Part shown: positions 26,929 through 35,993 of the stretch, one piece after another | Layout of the letters: every line of letters begins with the position of its first letter | Position numbering within the stretch: position 1 is the stretch's first letter | Source: JAVBKU01 sp031553875 | GTDB taxonomy: Bacteria; Bacteroidota; Bacteroidia; Bacteroidales; Rikenellaceae | Direction: 5' to 3' | Assembly: GCA_031553875.1 (NCBI GenBank) | Contig: JAVBKU010000001.1 | Span: 62,001 to 126,000, forward strand | DNA: 64,000 nucleotides | Translations under genes and position numbers: made by a program | Notes under the pieces: model-generated | What the model was told of the DNA's origin: nothing | The model's input: the letters and a program-made list of their open reading frames with translations, nothing else | Databases searched by the model: none

Positions 26929-29900
26929 CTAAGCCAACATATATTGCAACTGGTAGTCGTCGCAGAAGCGTATCATCTCCTCCGAGAGGGTCACCCTGCG
27001 GCCCCTGGAGAAGAGGTTGAGCGATACTTTGTTCTCTTCGTCCACCACCCTGACCCTGAGCTGAATGCTTCCCGGATTGTTCTTCGATACCTCGTGCATC
27101 CTGTCGATCACTTCGTTGGTTATCTCATCCACATTGAGCATTATGGTCAGCTCCCTCACCAGTTTGTCCTGCGCATCGGAGAGTTGCATTACGGAGTTAA
27201 TCTTTGCCTCCATTTCCGATGGATTGTATATCTTGGGGCGTATAGTGCCCTTGACCAATATATAATAACCCGTGAAGAGGTATGGGCGCAGGCTCTCGTA
27301 ATCCTTGTCGAAGAGCACGAACGTGTACGATCCGCTGTAATCCTCCAATGTGAATCGTCCGTAGGGCTTACCCTTTTTGGTTACGAGGTTCACCACGTCG
27401 GTCACCATACCAGCTACGGCAAAATCCTTGCCTGAAAGCGCCGGCAGGTTCTCAAAATCGCTCAACGAGGCGTTGCAGAAATTTTTTATGATGACTCTAT
27501 AGTCGTCCAACGGGTGAGAGGAGAGGTAGATACCCACCACTTCGCGCTCTTTGTTAAGAGTTTCGAGCTTGCCCCACGGGGTGAACGACGGGAGTGAGGG
27601 TTTGGCTATATCCACCTGGCCCGAGTCGCCGCCGAAGAGGCTCTGCTGGCTGTTGTTCTTCTCGCTCTGCACGCGGCTCCCGTAGCGGACGAGCATCTCG
27701 AGGAATGTGGTGTTGTCGTCGAGCGGCGCGAAGAATGCGCTGCGGTGGCAGTCAATGATCCCGTCCAGGGCGCCGCTCAGCACGAGATTTTCGAGCGTCT
27801 TCTTGTTCACTGCCTGCAGGTTGACCCTCTCCACGAAGTCGTAGATAGAGGTAAAGGGCCCTCCCTCGCGGCGCGTAGCGATGATATTCTCCACGGCCGC
27901 CTCGCCGATACCTTTGATCGCGGCCATTCCGAAGCGAATGTTGTTATTCTTGTCTACCGAGAATTTTATGTTACTCTCATTCACGTCCGGCCCAAGTACC
28001 GCCGTGCCCATCCTCTTGCACTCGTCCATAAAGAAGCTGATCTTCTTGATGTCCGACAGGTTGCGGCTCAACAAGGCCGCCATGAATTCGGAAGGGTAGT
28101 GGGCCTTCAGGTATGCAGTCTGGTATGATACGTAGGCGTAGCAGGTGGAGTGCGACTTATTAAAGGCGTAGGAGGCGAAGGCTTCCCAGTCGGTCCACAC
28201 CTTTTCGCATATCTTGCTGTCGTGGCCTCTCTCGGCCGCCCCTTCGAGGAATTGCGGCTTGAGCTTATCCAGTACTGATTTCTGCTTCTTACCCATGGCC
28301 TTGCGGAGTGTGTCGGCCTGGCCTCCGGTGAAGCCCGCGAGCTTCTGCGACAGGAGCATGACCTGTTCCTGGTACACTGTGATGCCGTAGGTATCCTTGA
28401 GGTACTCCTCCATGTCGGCGATCTCATACACCACCTTCTCCCGCCCATGCTTACGAGCCACGAAGTTGGGGATATATTCCATCGGGCCCGGACGGTATAG
28501 GGCGTTCATGGCGATAAGGTCCTCGAAACGGTTGGGCTTGAGGTTGCGCAGGTGTTTCTTCATGCCCGGCGACTCGAACTGGAACAGACCCGTGGTATCG
28601 CCGCGGCTGTACAGCTCGAATGTCTTGGCGTCGTCGAGGGGGATGGCGTCGATATCTATCTTAACTCCCCGCGACAACTCCACGTTCTCTACGGCGTCCT
28701 TTATTATCGATAGGGTTTTCAGGCCCAGGAAGTCCATCTTTATGAGGCCGACACTCTCCACCTGCTTACCCTCGAACTGCACCACGTTGAGCTCGGCGTC
28801 CTTGGCCACTGCTATGGGAGCGAAGAGTTCCAGGTCGTCCTGCCCGATGATTACCCCGCATGCGTGTACCCCCGTCTGGCGTATGGAGCCTTCGAGTTTT
28901 TCGGCGTATTTGAGCGTGTTGCGGATAAGTGGATTGTCGCTCTCACGTTCCTTACTCAGCTCCACAACCTCTTTATAGGCATCCTTGAACGACGTTCCCG
29001 GGCGTTCCGGCACGAGCTTGGCCAGGCGGTCGCTTTCATTAAGGGGCAGCTTCTGTATGCGGGCCACATCGCGGATGGCCATCTTGGGGGCCATGGTGCC
29101 GAAGGTGACGATCTGCGCCACGCGCTTTACACCGTACTTGTCCACTACGTATTTGAGCACGCTGGCGCGGCCGTCTTCATCGAAGTCGATGTCGACGTCG
29201 GGTAGGGATATACGGTCGGGGTTGAGGAAACGCTCGAACAGCAGGTCGTACTTTATGGGGTCGATATTGGTGATCTTAAGGGCGTAGGCTACCACCGATC
29301 CGGCGGCCGAACCTCGCCCCGGGCCTACCGATACGTTCATCTCCCTCGCAGCACGGATAAAGTCCCACACGATAAGGAAGTAGCCGGGGAATCCCATCCA
29401 CTCTATGGTCGAGAGCTCGAATTCTATACGTGTCTTTAACTCTTCCGACAGTTCTTCGCCGTAACGCTCCTTGATCCCCTTGTATGTTATATATCGGAGA
29501 TAGAGGTACTGCCTGGCCGTGGTCAGCGTTTCGGCAAAGGCAGGATATTTGGCCGCGAAGTCGTCCAGCGAGTCGCATGATTCGGCCTCAGCGAGCAGCG
29601 TCTTGTCTTCTATCTTCTTGCAGAAGCTCACTTTCAGCGCCTTTTGGTCTATCTCGAAATCCTCCGGAATGGGGAAGTTGGGCATCAGGGGCCCCCTCTC
29701 CAGTTCGAAATCCTCCACCTTACCCGCTATTTCAAGCGTAGTGGCGAGCGCCTCGGCCTCATCGGGGAACAGGGCCAGCATCTCGTCGTACGACTTGAGA
29801 TACTCCTGCCCCGTGTAACGCATACGCGTGGGGTCGTCGAGGTCACGGCCCGTATTGAGGCATATGAGGTGGTCGTGCGCCGGGGCGTCGTCGGCATAGA

Positions 29901-30549
29901 TAAAGTGTACGTCGTTGGAGGCCATCAGCTTCACGCCGTGCTTTGCGGCAAGCTCCTTTAGGTGAACGTTCACCGCCTCCTGTTTCTTCGACACTTCCGT
30001 GTCTCCACCGGGCCCGGGAGCGCGGTGTTGCTGTAACTCTATGTAGTAGTCGTCGCCAAAAAGGCCCTTGAATTCTTCTATCACCCTGCCGGCCTCTGCC
30101 ATGTCGCCCTTCATGATGGCCTGGGGCAGTTCGCCGCCGAGGCAAGCCGAGCAGCATATGATGCCATCGCTGTACTGACGCAGCAGTTCCTTGTCGATAC
30201 GGGGGCGGTAATAGTACCCTTCGGTGAAACCGTAGGACACCATCCTGATAAGGTTGCGGTAGCCCTTTTCGTTCTTAGCCAATAGTATAAGGTGGTCGCC
30301 GCGGTCATCCTTGACGTTCTTGTCGAAACGGCTGCCTCCTGCCACATATACCTCGCAACCTAAAATGGGCTTCACTCCCTGTTTGCGGGCAGCGTCGAAG
30401 AACTCCTTCACGCCGAACATATTGCCGTGGTCGGTGATGGCGATGGCCTCCATGCCCAACTCCTTGGCCCTGGCGACAAGGCGTTTCACATCCGACTGTC
30501 CGTCGAGGATGGAGTATTGGGTGTGTACGTGGAGGTGGACGAAAGACAT
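26929..30549 (-). CDS. dnaE: DNA polymerase III alpha subunit
   Basis: Replicative polymerase catalytic subunit, 1206 residues. Domains in order: PHP (HLHVHTQYSILDG, ITDHGNMFGV) with intact metal-ligand histidines; palm with the catalytic pair in PDVDIDFDEDGR (Asp451 and Asp453) and GPGRGSAAGS before it; fingers with TGVHACGVI; tandem HhH; an internal QQSLF at 968-972 that fits the QxxLF clamp-binding motif; and an OB fold (FAVAGMVTDVV) near 1060. Proofreading is expected from a separate subunit or from the PHP domain. The ATG at 30549 fits the conserved start MSFVHLHVHTQYS. A TATCTTTG -7 element lies 26 bp upstream. Confidence 0.98.
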   Translation of the reverse strand: MSFVHLHVHTQYSILDGQSDVKRLVARAKELGMEAIAITDHGNMFGVKEFFDAARKQGVKPILGCEVYVAGGSRFDKNVKDDRGDHLILLAKNEKGYRNLIRMVSYGFTEGYYYRPRIDKELLRQYSDGIICCSACLGGELPQAIMKGDMAEAGRVIEEFKGLFGDDYYIELQQHRAPGPGGDTEVSKKQEAVNVHLKELAAKHGVKLMASNDVHFIYADDAPAHDHLICLNTGRDLDDPTRMRYTGQEYLKSYDEMLALFPDEAEALATTLEIAGKVEDFELERGPLMPNFPIPEDFEIDQKALKVSFCKKIEDKTLLAEAESCDSLDDFAAKYPAFAETLTTARQYLYLRYITYKGIKERYGEELSEELKTRIEFELSTIEWMGFPGYFLIVWDFIRAAREMNVSVGPGRGSAAGSVVAYALKITNIDPIKYDLLFERFLNPDRISLPDVDIDFDEDGRASVLKYVVDKYGVKRVAQIVTFGTMAPKMAIRDVARIQKLPLNESDRLAKLVPERPGTSFKDAYKEVVELSKERESDNPLIRNTLKYAEKLEGSIRQTGVHACGVIIGQDDLELFAPIAVAKDAELNVVQFEGKQVESVGLIKMDFLGLKTLSIIKDAVENVELSRGVKIDIDAIPLDDAKTFELYSRGDTTGLFQFESPGMKKHLRNLKPNRFEDLIAMNALYRPGPMEYIPNFVARKHGREKVVYEIADMEEYLKDTYGITVYQEQVMLLSQKLAGFTGGQADTLRKAMGKKQKSVLDKLKPQFLEGAAERGHDSKICEKVWTDWEAFASYAFNKSHSTCYAYVSYQTAYLKAHYPSEFMAALLSRNLSDIKKISFFMDECKRMGTAVLGPDVNESNIKFSVDKNNNIRFGMAAIKGIGEAAVENIIATRREGGPFTSIYDFVERVNLQAVNKKTLENLVLSGALDGIIDCHRSAFFAPLDDNTTFLEMLVRYGSRVQSEKNNSQQSLFGGDSGQVDIAKPSLPSFTPWGKLETLNKEREVVGIYLSSHPLDDYRVIIKNFCNASLSDFENLPALSGKDFAVAGMVTDVVNLVTKKGKPYGRFTLEDYSGSYTFVLFDKDYESLRPYLFTGYYILVKGTIRPKIYNPSEMEAKINSVMQLSDAQDKLVRELTIMLNVDEITNEVIDRMHEVSKNNPGSIQLRVRVVDEENKVSLNLFSRGRRVTLSEEMIRFCDDYQLQYMLA

Positions 30550-30574
30550 CTTAGGCTGGATTTTTGCTTATTTA

Positions 30575-30582
30575 CAAAGATA
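30575..30582 (-). promoter_or_regulatory. Candidate -7 element for dnaE
   Basis: Minus-strand TATCTTTG, exact to TAnnTTTG, placing the start near 30568 and a leader of about 19 nt. No -33 TTTG at 19 bp. Confidence 0.45.
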
Positions 30583-30702
30583 ACACTATTTCTTCTGTTT
30601 TTCAGGTCGCCGCCCTATGGAAATTTATTAAAAAGATATTAACTTAGAGATGTAGAATATATAAGGCCGCAGGTGTAGTGGCACGACTAATCATATAATA
30701 TT

Positions 30703-30969
30703 ATGGATAAATCAAAAGTATTGGTATTCAGACGTTTTGACTTTCTTGGCGAGGCTGAGATAATCAAGGCATTGCTCGACGACAACGGCATCGAAAGCTC
30801 GATAATACACGACATACAGACCATTATGCCGCTGGGGAATACGGGTAATCCGGTGATAGAGCTGCTCATCAACGAATCCGATCTCGATAAGGCCGAACAG
30901 GTGATGTCCGCCAGCTTTGACCAGGCCGAATTCGATGCCGAGAGCGCTAAAAAACATAAAAAGCCGTAA
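30703..30969 (+). CDS. DUF2007-family small protein
   Basis: An 88-residue cytoplasmic protein with the DUF2007 pattern: VLVFRRFDFLGEAEIIKALL, LDDNGIESSII, then VIELLINESDLDKAEQVM, a ferredoxin-like alpha/beta fold. The family has been named putative prokaryotic signal-transducing protein, but no function is established. It stands alone, divergent from dnaE, and a strongly structured non-coding segment begins within 10 nt of its stop. Confidence 0.88.
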   Translation: MDKSKVLVFRRFDFLGEAEIIKALLDDNGIESSIIHDIQTIMPLGNTGNPVIELLINESDLDKAEQVMSASFDQAEFDAESAKKHKKP

Positions 30970-30976
30970 GGTTTAC

Positions 30977-31114
30977 TACGGCGTGCTACCCTGCGCTGTG
31001 CGCGCTGATGTGTATGCGGTTTGCGCGGCGACGGTGGAGTAGGAGGCCTCCCAGATTGATATACCCGTGATCTGCCAGGAGGAGTTGCAGATTTCGGGTA
31101 GCTTGTACGCCGTA
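30977..31114 (+). ncRNA. Candidate structured RNA or 3' UTR element after the DUF2007 gene
   Basis: Outer arms pair TACGGCGT+GCTACCC (30977-30991) with GGGTAGC (31096-31102), a TTGT bulge, and ACGCCGTA (31107-31114): 15 pairs in all. Inside are ATCTGC/GCAGAT (31070-31075 and 31087-31092) and a GGAGGCCTCC palindrome. ACCCG (31063-31067) can also pair with CGGGT (31095-31099), competing with the outer stem. No coding potential. It does not match SRP RNA, tmRNA, 6S or RNase P by eye. Confidence 0.45.
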
Positions 31115-31129
31115 TATAACATAAAATTA

Positions 31130-31162
31130 AAGTAGGGCGACACTAACAGTGTCGCCCTACTT
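31130..31162. terminator. Bidirectional terminator between DUF2007 gene and ompH
   Basis: Perfect 15-bp arms AAGTAGGGCGACACT and complement around an AAC loop; A-rich on the left and T-rich on the right, so it can end transcripts from both sides. Confidence 0.85.
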
Positions 31163-31208
31163 ATCTAATATTCAGCGTATAAACGGGGCATACGCTATGC
31201 CCTTATTC

Positions 31209-31775
31209 TTACCTCCTTGCCGGAGCAGGTTTAGCCGTAGCGGCGGGAGCGGGTTTGTCAACGATACCGAGTTCCTTCTTTACCATGGGAAGGATGTTGG
31301 TAAGCTGGGCTTCGTCGAAGTATACGAGCGCGCCCTGGGCTGTGTCGAATACCATGGCGAGGGCGTTCTCCTTGCCGACTTTGCTTATGGCTTCGTTGGC
31401 CTTCTTAATCACGGGAGCCATCAGCTTGGCCTGCATCTCCTGCATATCCCTCTGGGCTACCTCCTGGAACTCTTCGAAACGATTCTGGAGATCGCCCAGT
31501 TCCTTTTCCTTGAGCTGCTTTACAGCGTCGGAGAGGTTAGGGGCGTTCTTCTGGTAATCCTGCAGTTTGGTGTTGAACTCCACCTGGATGGTTTCCAACT
31601 GATCCTGCAGTTCCTTAGAGTATTTCTCGAGCCTCACCTGAGCCGAATCCCTTTCGGGCATCGACATTATAAGCTCCTGCGATGAAATGTACCCGAATTT
31701 CTGTGCGAATGACGACGCACTGCAACACAGAATCATGGCCGTAGCGATGAGGGTAAGTTTGGTTAGTTGATTCAT
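31209..31775 (-). CDS. ompH: OmpH/Skp-family periplasmic chaperone, distal copy
   Basis: Predicted periplasmic holdase for outer-membrane proteins. The 188-residue protein has a signal peptide ending near SSFAQ, the OmpH start KFGYISSQELIMSMPE, a long coiled-coil of charged heptads (about residues 45-130), and a C-terminal VVFDTAQGALVYFDEAQLTN typical of the OmpH body. A Pro/Ala-rich tail (APAATAKPAPARR) is extra. It is the last gene of the uppS-bamA-ompH-ompH cluster and lies 108 bp after the other OmpH copy. Confidence 0.92.
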   Translation of the reverse strand: MNQLTKLTLIATAMILCCSASSFAQKFGYISSQELIMSMPERDSAQVRLEKYSKELQDQLETIQVEFNTKLQDYQKNAPNLSDAVKQLKEKELGDLQNRFEEFQEVAQRDMQEMQAKLMAPVIKKANEAISKVGKENALAMVFDTAQGALVYFDEAQLTNILPMVKKELGIVDKPAPAATAKPAPARR

Positions 31776-31883
31776 AAATTTCGTAAGGTTTGTTTGTAAT
31801 CTTGTTTTATGGGTTGAGAATAGGGTTTTTGTTGCGAATTTTACTGCGGCCGCGTTTAAGGTTGCCGCACGACTGATACCGGG

Positions 31884-32393
31884 CTACTGCGCGTTAACTA
31901 TCTTGATTATCTCCTGGCTCTTGTCGAGGCCGGGCTTCATGTAGAGCAGCGACGGGTTGCTGGCCGCGTCGAGTACCATGTCGTAGCTGTTGGTCTCGGC
32001 GTACTTCTTGATCGCAGCCATCACCTTGTCCTGTATGGGTTTGATCTTCTCTTCGCGCTTCTTCGCCATTTCGCCGTCGTTGCCAAATATGGTTTCCTGG
32101 CTCTTCTTCACGTTGTTTTCCGCGGTGATGATCTCATTTTCGCGGGTCTGGCGGTCGGAAGCTGACAGGTAGGCCTTCTGCACCTGGTACTTATCGTAGA
32201 GATATTCCACGTTCTTGTAGGCGTTGTCTATTTTTTTCTGGTTCTCGTCGGCGATCTGGTCGAGCTCCTTCACAGCCGAATTGTAGGCGGGGATGGCCTT
32301 GAAGATGGTCTCGCTGTTGACAACGAGGGTTTTCTGTGAAAAGGCGGCCGCTGAGATCATCAGGGCGGCGAGCAGCAATAAACTCTTTTTCAT
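31884..32393 (-). CDS. ompH: OmpH/Skp-family periplasmic chaperone, proximal copy
   Basis: A 169-residue Skp-like protein with signal peptide MKKSLLLLAALMISAAAFSQ, then TLVVNSETIFKAIPAYNSA and a central coiled-coil, ending in LDAASNPSLLYMKPGLDKSQ. It differs clearly from the second copy downstream, so this is an old duplication. The gene is 33 bp downstream of bamA, placing the chaperone with its client assembly machine. Confidence 0.92.
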   Translation of the reverse strand: MKKSLLLLAALMISAAAFSQKTLVVNSETIFKAIPAYNSAVKELDQIADENQKKIDNAYKNVEYLYDKYQVQKAYLSASDRQTRENEIITAENNVKKSQETIFGNDGEMAKKREEKIKPIQDKVMAAIKKYAETNSYDMVLDAASNPSLLYMKPGLDKSQEIIKIVNAQ

Positions 32394-32426
32394 AATAATT
32401 AACGTTATTATTCGTGATGTATTACA

Positions 32427-34946
32427 TTAGAACTGGTTGCCTATGATAAAGTGCGGTTGCCAGCCACCTTTTTGTCCAGTGTAGGGCACACGGTCGAACC
32501 CATAACCGAAGTCGAACCCTATCATACCCACGATGGGCAGATACAACCTTACGCCCAGACCTGCCGACCTTTTCAACTGGAACGGGTTGAACGACTGCCA
32601 GTCAGGGAACGCATTACCCCCTTCTGCAAATACCAGACCATAAATCGTCGCACTGGGTTTGAGGATAAAAGGATATCTCAATTCGAGTGTATACTTGTTA
32701 TAGGCCCTTGCATAGTCACCCTGGTTGCTGTAGGGAGTGAGCGAACCGTTCTCGTAACCGCGAAGCCCGATGATGTCCACCCCGTAGACGTTATATCCCG
32801 ACATACCGTCGCCCCCCATGTCGAATCCTTCGAAGGGTGAGGGCTTATCCTTGTTGTATGCTCCCAGGTAGCCCATCTCAGCCTTGGCCATGAGCACGAG
32901 GTTGTTGTTGCGTGTGAGGGGGTAGAACCACTGCCCCTTGAGTTCCCACTTGTAGAACTCTATCCACTTGTAACGTTGACTGTTAGGCAGGTTGGGGTCG
33001 GAGTAGTCTATGTCCTGGAACAGGGAGTAGGGCGGGGTAAGGGTCAAGGCGACAGAGAAATCCGAGCCCCTGCGCGGGTATATGGGCTGATCGACGGAGT
33101 TACGCCCGAAGACGGTCTTGAACGATATAATGTTGGCGGATCCGTTGTTGAGGATAAAGTAGTCCCAATCCTTGAGGTTGTACGACTGGTATCCCAATTC
33201 ATTGTATAGGGTAAAGTATTGGTCGGGCCATGAGAGCCTGCGTCCCAGACCCACCGATCCACCGATGGTGCGGAAGTGCTTGGTGCCCTTCTGCCACATA
33301 TAGTAGGCGTTGGTTTCGTCGGAGTAGTAGAGCCCTACGGTCAGCGAGTTGGGCTTGCGGCCACCCAGCCACGGCTCGGTGAAGCTCAGTGAGAGCGCCT
33401 TATAGTACGATCCGTTGGTTTGTCCGCGGATGGCTATCTGCTGGTTCTGCCCGGATGGGTAGGGCTTCCAGGTGTTTTTCTTGAAGAACCGCTTGAGCGA
33501 CACGTTGTTGAGCTGGACACCGACCGAACCCACGAACATGCCCGCACCCCAACCGCCCGATATCTCGAACTTGTCGCTGGCCTGCTCTTCGAGGGGGAAG
33601 GTGATATCCACCAACTCGTTAGAAACGGGGTTTACGCCCGGCATCAGGGCCTCGGGGTTGAAGTGCTGCATCTGTCCCAGCTGGCGCAGGGTGCTCATAA
33701 GCAGCGAACGGTTGTAGAGATCGCCCGGGCGGGTGTAGAGTTCGCGGCGGATCACCTCGTCGTCGACCCTCATATTGCCCGTGATCTTGATCTCGTTGAT
33801 CCTGGCCTGTTTGCCCTCGAACAGCTTGAGGTTCACGTCGATGGAGTCGCTGCCGATAACCACTTCCGAGGGGTCGATCTGGAAGAACAGGTAGCCGTCG
33901 TTCTGGTAGAGCGATGTCACCGACACGTCGTCGGGGCTGGCTTCCTTGCCTATGCCGAGGCGCTTGTGCATAGTGCGCTTGTCGTAGGTCTCGCCCTTTT
34001 TGATACCCAGCATGTTGTTGAGCATATCAGTGTCGTACTTGCTATTACCCGACCAGGTGACGTTACGGTAGTAGTATTTGTTACCCTCGTCGACGGTGAT
34101 GCTTATGCCGATACGCTTTTTATTGATGTCGTATACAGAGTCGTCTACGATAGTGGCGTTACGGTAGCCCTTGGAGTTGTAGAAGTCGATAAGGTTATCC
34201 TTGTCCTCTTCATATTCCTTCTCCTTGAACTTGGAGCTCTTGAACATATTCATGAGCTTCTTGGCCTTGGTCTTCTTCATGCTTGCGGCCAGGCGCCCGT
34301 CGCCGAACACCTCGTTGCCCGTGAAAGAGATCTTGCCGATCTTGACCTTGCTGCCTTTGATCACGTTGAAAACGACGTTAACGGCATTCTTCATCACCGA
34401 ATCGTTACGCTGGGTGACCTCCACCTCGGCGTTACGGTAACCCTTCTCCTCCATGTATCGCTTGATACCGTCGGAATAGGTCTTTATGGCGAAGTCCGAA
34501 AGTTCGCTACCGCGTTTCATCCCCAGGTTATCGATCATATCGCTCTTCTGGCCGGGACGTACGCCGGTGATATCCCATTTGTAGACCCTGGGACGCTCGG
34601 TTAGGTATATATCGAGGTTGAGTTGGTCGCCTTCGATGTCGGTCATGATCTTGACGTCGGAGAAGAAGCGCTGGTCCCACAGTTTCCTGATGGCGTCGGA
34701 GATATAGCTGCCCGGGAGGTATACTGTGTCGCCCTTGTTGAGGCCGGAGGAGATGGCGAGGACTTCCGGGTCGAGGTATTTCACCCCGTGTACGCGGATG
34801 TCGTTGAGGACATACTTCTTCACCGAAGTGTAGTCCATCATCGGGGCAGGGGCTTTAGCCGCGCTGTCCGCCTGAGCATGGGCGCCGAAGCTACACAATA
34901 ACAGGATATTGAGGGCGAATAATAGGGATAAGGGTAGTCTGGTCAT
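32427..34946 (-). CDS. bamA: Outer-membrane assembly factor BamA
   Basis: Core of the beta-barrel assembly machine: an 839-residue outer-membrane protein with signal peptide, five POTRA-like repeats (about residues 45-465; for example VFNVIKGSKVKIGKISFTGN) and a 16-stranded Omp85 barrel. The lid-loop signature appears as IGLRGYENGSL, equivalent to the VRGF/Y motif. The C-terminus ends with an aromatic residue (HFIIGNQF), the usual barrel insertion signal. Order and spacing (29 bp after uppS, 33 bp before ompH) indicate one operon for envelope assembly. Confidence 0.97.
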   Translation of the reverse strand: MTRLPLSLLFALNILLLCSFGAHAQADSAAKAPAPMMDYTSVKKYVLNDIRVHGVKYLDPEVLAISSGLNKGDTVYLPGSYISDAIRKLWDQRFFSDVKIMTDIEGDQLNLDIYLTERPRVYKWDITGVRPGQKSDMIDNLGMKRGSELSDFAIKTYSDGIKRYMEEKGYRNAEVEVTQRNDSVMKNAVNVVFNVIKGSKVKIGKISFTGNEVFGDGRLAASMKKTKAKKLMNMFKSSKFKEKEYEEDKDNLIDFYNSKGYRNATIVDDSVYDINKKRIGISITVDEGNKYYYRNVTWSGNSKYDTDMLNNMLGIKKGETYDKRTMHKRLGIGKEASPDDVSVTSLYQNDGYLFFQIDPSEVVIGSDSIDVNLKLFEGKQARINEIKITGNMRVDDEVIRRELYTRPGDLYNRSLLMSTLRQLGQMQHFNPEALMPGVNPVSNELVDITFPLEEQASDKFEISGGWGAGMFVGSVGVQLNNVSLKRFFKKNTWKPYPSGQNQQIAIRGQTNGSYYKALSLSFTEPWLGGRKPNSLTVGLYYSDETNAYYMWQKGTKHFRTIGGSVGLGRRLSWPDQYFTLYNELGYQSYNLKDWDYFILNNGSANIISFKTVFGRNSVDQPIYPRRGSDFSVALTLTPPYSLFQDIDYSDPNLPNSQRYKWIEFYKWELKGQWFYPLTRNNNLVLMAKAEMGYLGAYNKDKPSPFEGFDMGGDGMSGYNVYGVDIIGLRGYENGSLTPYSNQGDYARAYNKYTLELRYPFILKPSATIYGLVFAEGGNAFPDWQSFNPFQLKRSAGLGVRLYLPIVGMIGFDFGYGFDRVPYTGQKGGWQPHFIIGNQF

Positions 34947-34975
34947 TGAATAAGGGTCCTATTGTCGTGTATTCT

Positions 34976-35695
34976 TCATTTAGTCAATCCATACCTGCGA
35001 TGCCTCGAGGCGTAGGCTTCCACGGCTTTGTCAAACTGCCCTTCGTCGAAGTCGGGCCAAAGCACGTCGGTGAAATAAAGCTCGCTGTAAGCCATCTGCC
35101 ACAGCAGGAAGTTGCTCAGGCGCAGTTCGCCGCTGGTGCGTATCAGGAGGTCGGGGTCGGGTAGTTCATTGGTGTCGAGGTGGAGCGCTACGGCTTCGGG
35201 AGTTATCTCCTCGATGGCCATATCTCCCTCCTTGACCTTGGTCGCTATTGTCTTCAGGGTTTCGGTGATCTCCACCCTGGAGCTGTAATTGAGGGCTATG
35301 GTAACTATGAGTTTGTCGTTCATGGCGGTGCGCTGGCGGCTCTCCTCGATGGCCTTTTGCACCTTCTTGCTGAGGAGGTCGATGCGACCTATAAAACGCA
35401 GCGACACGCCTACACGGGCGAGCTCCGGGGTTTCCCTTTTCACGGCGCGGCACAAAAGCTCCATCAGGCCGTTGACCTCGTCGGTAGGGCGGCCCCAGTT
35501 CTCGGTGGAGAAAGCGTAGAGGGTGAGATATCGTACGCCGTTACGCATAGCAGCCTTGATAGTGGCGCGGATACTCTCGGCGCCCTGCGAATGACCGAAC
35601 AGGCGTTCACGCCCTCGCTGTTGAGCCCAACGGCCGTTGCCATCCATGATTATGGCGACATGCTGGGGTATGTTGAGCTCTTTGTTGTTGTCCAT
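34976..35695 (-). CDS. uppS: Undecaprenyl diphosphate synthase (isoprenyl transferase)
   Basis: Makes the C55 lipid carrier for peptidoglycan and O-antigen synthesis. The 239-residue protein from ATG 35695 (MDNNKELNIPQHVAIIMDGN) has the catalytic Asp18 in IMDGNGRWA, LTLYAFSTENWGRP, and the C-terminal PDPDLLIRTSGELRLSNFLL and ELYFTDVLWPDFDE motifs. A longer frame starting at 35797 is rejected because it crosses the promoter and adds unrelated residues. First gene of the envelope cluster; the promoter abuts a MITE-like palindrome. Confidence 0.96.
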   Translation of the reverse strand: MDNNKELNIPQHVAIIMDGNGRWAQQRGRERLFGHSQGAESIRATIKAAMRNGVRYLTLYAFSTENWGRPTDEVNGLMELLCRAVKRETPELARVGVSLRFIGRIDLLSKKVQKAIEESRQRTAMNDKLIVTIALNYSSRVEITETLKTIATKVKEGDMAIEEITPEAVALHLDTNELPDPDLLIRTSGELRLSNFLLWQMAYSELYFTDVLWPDFDEGQFDKAVEAYASRHRRYGLTK

Positions 35696-35785
35696 GCCGG
35701 AACGCGCTTGAGTCTTTTGGGTTATATTCCGCTTTGCTTGCCCGCCCCGTCCGGGGGCAGCTTTACGCGGCGGATAAAGCAAGTG

Positions 35786-35793
35786 CAAATATA
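35786..35793 (-). promoter_or_regulatory. Candidate -7 element for the uppS operon
   Basis: Minus-strand TATATTTG, exact to TAnnTTTG, about 90 nt upstream of the uppS ATG. The sequence where the -33 box would be belongs to the left end of the MITE-like element. Confidence 0.4.
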
Positions 35794-35805
35794 ACACAAT
35801 TAATG

Positions 35806-35973
35806 TTAGAGCTTGTTTAAAATTTCAAATTTCACTCTTTTTCGCCTCTCGTCGTCGCCATTCCCGTTCGCCTCCCTCACCGTAGGCCCCGCTACGCCTC
35901 GGTCGCCGAACCGGAATGTCATCCGATGATAGGCATAAAATCACGTTATCTGAAAATTTACACAAACTCTTAT
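35806..35973. mobile_element. MITE-like palindromic element
   Basis: About 168 bp bounded by imperfect inverted repeats of 22 nt (17 matches): TTAGAGCTTGTTTAAAATTTC on the left (35806-35826) and its partner GAAAATTTACACAAACTCTTA on the right (35952-35972). Inside is a second inverted pair, CATTCCCGTTCG (35859-35870) and CGAACCGGAATG (35907-35918), and a central CGTAG/CTACG hairpin. No open reading frame of note. No clear target-site duplication could be picked out. Confidence 0.5.
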
Positions 35974-35993
35974 TGCCTGCCGCCGCCTACTTT

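Noticed and set aside
30977..31114. tRNA, SRP RNA or tmRNA gene
   Set aside because: No cloverleaf, CCA end, SRP domain IV loop or tag-peptide frame could be found.
33420..34604. 394-codon open frame opposite bamA
   Set aside because: Antisense to well-supported BamA POTRA domains; no recognisable domain or promoter.
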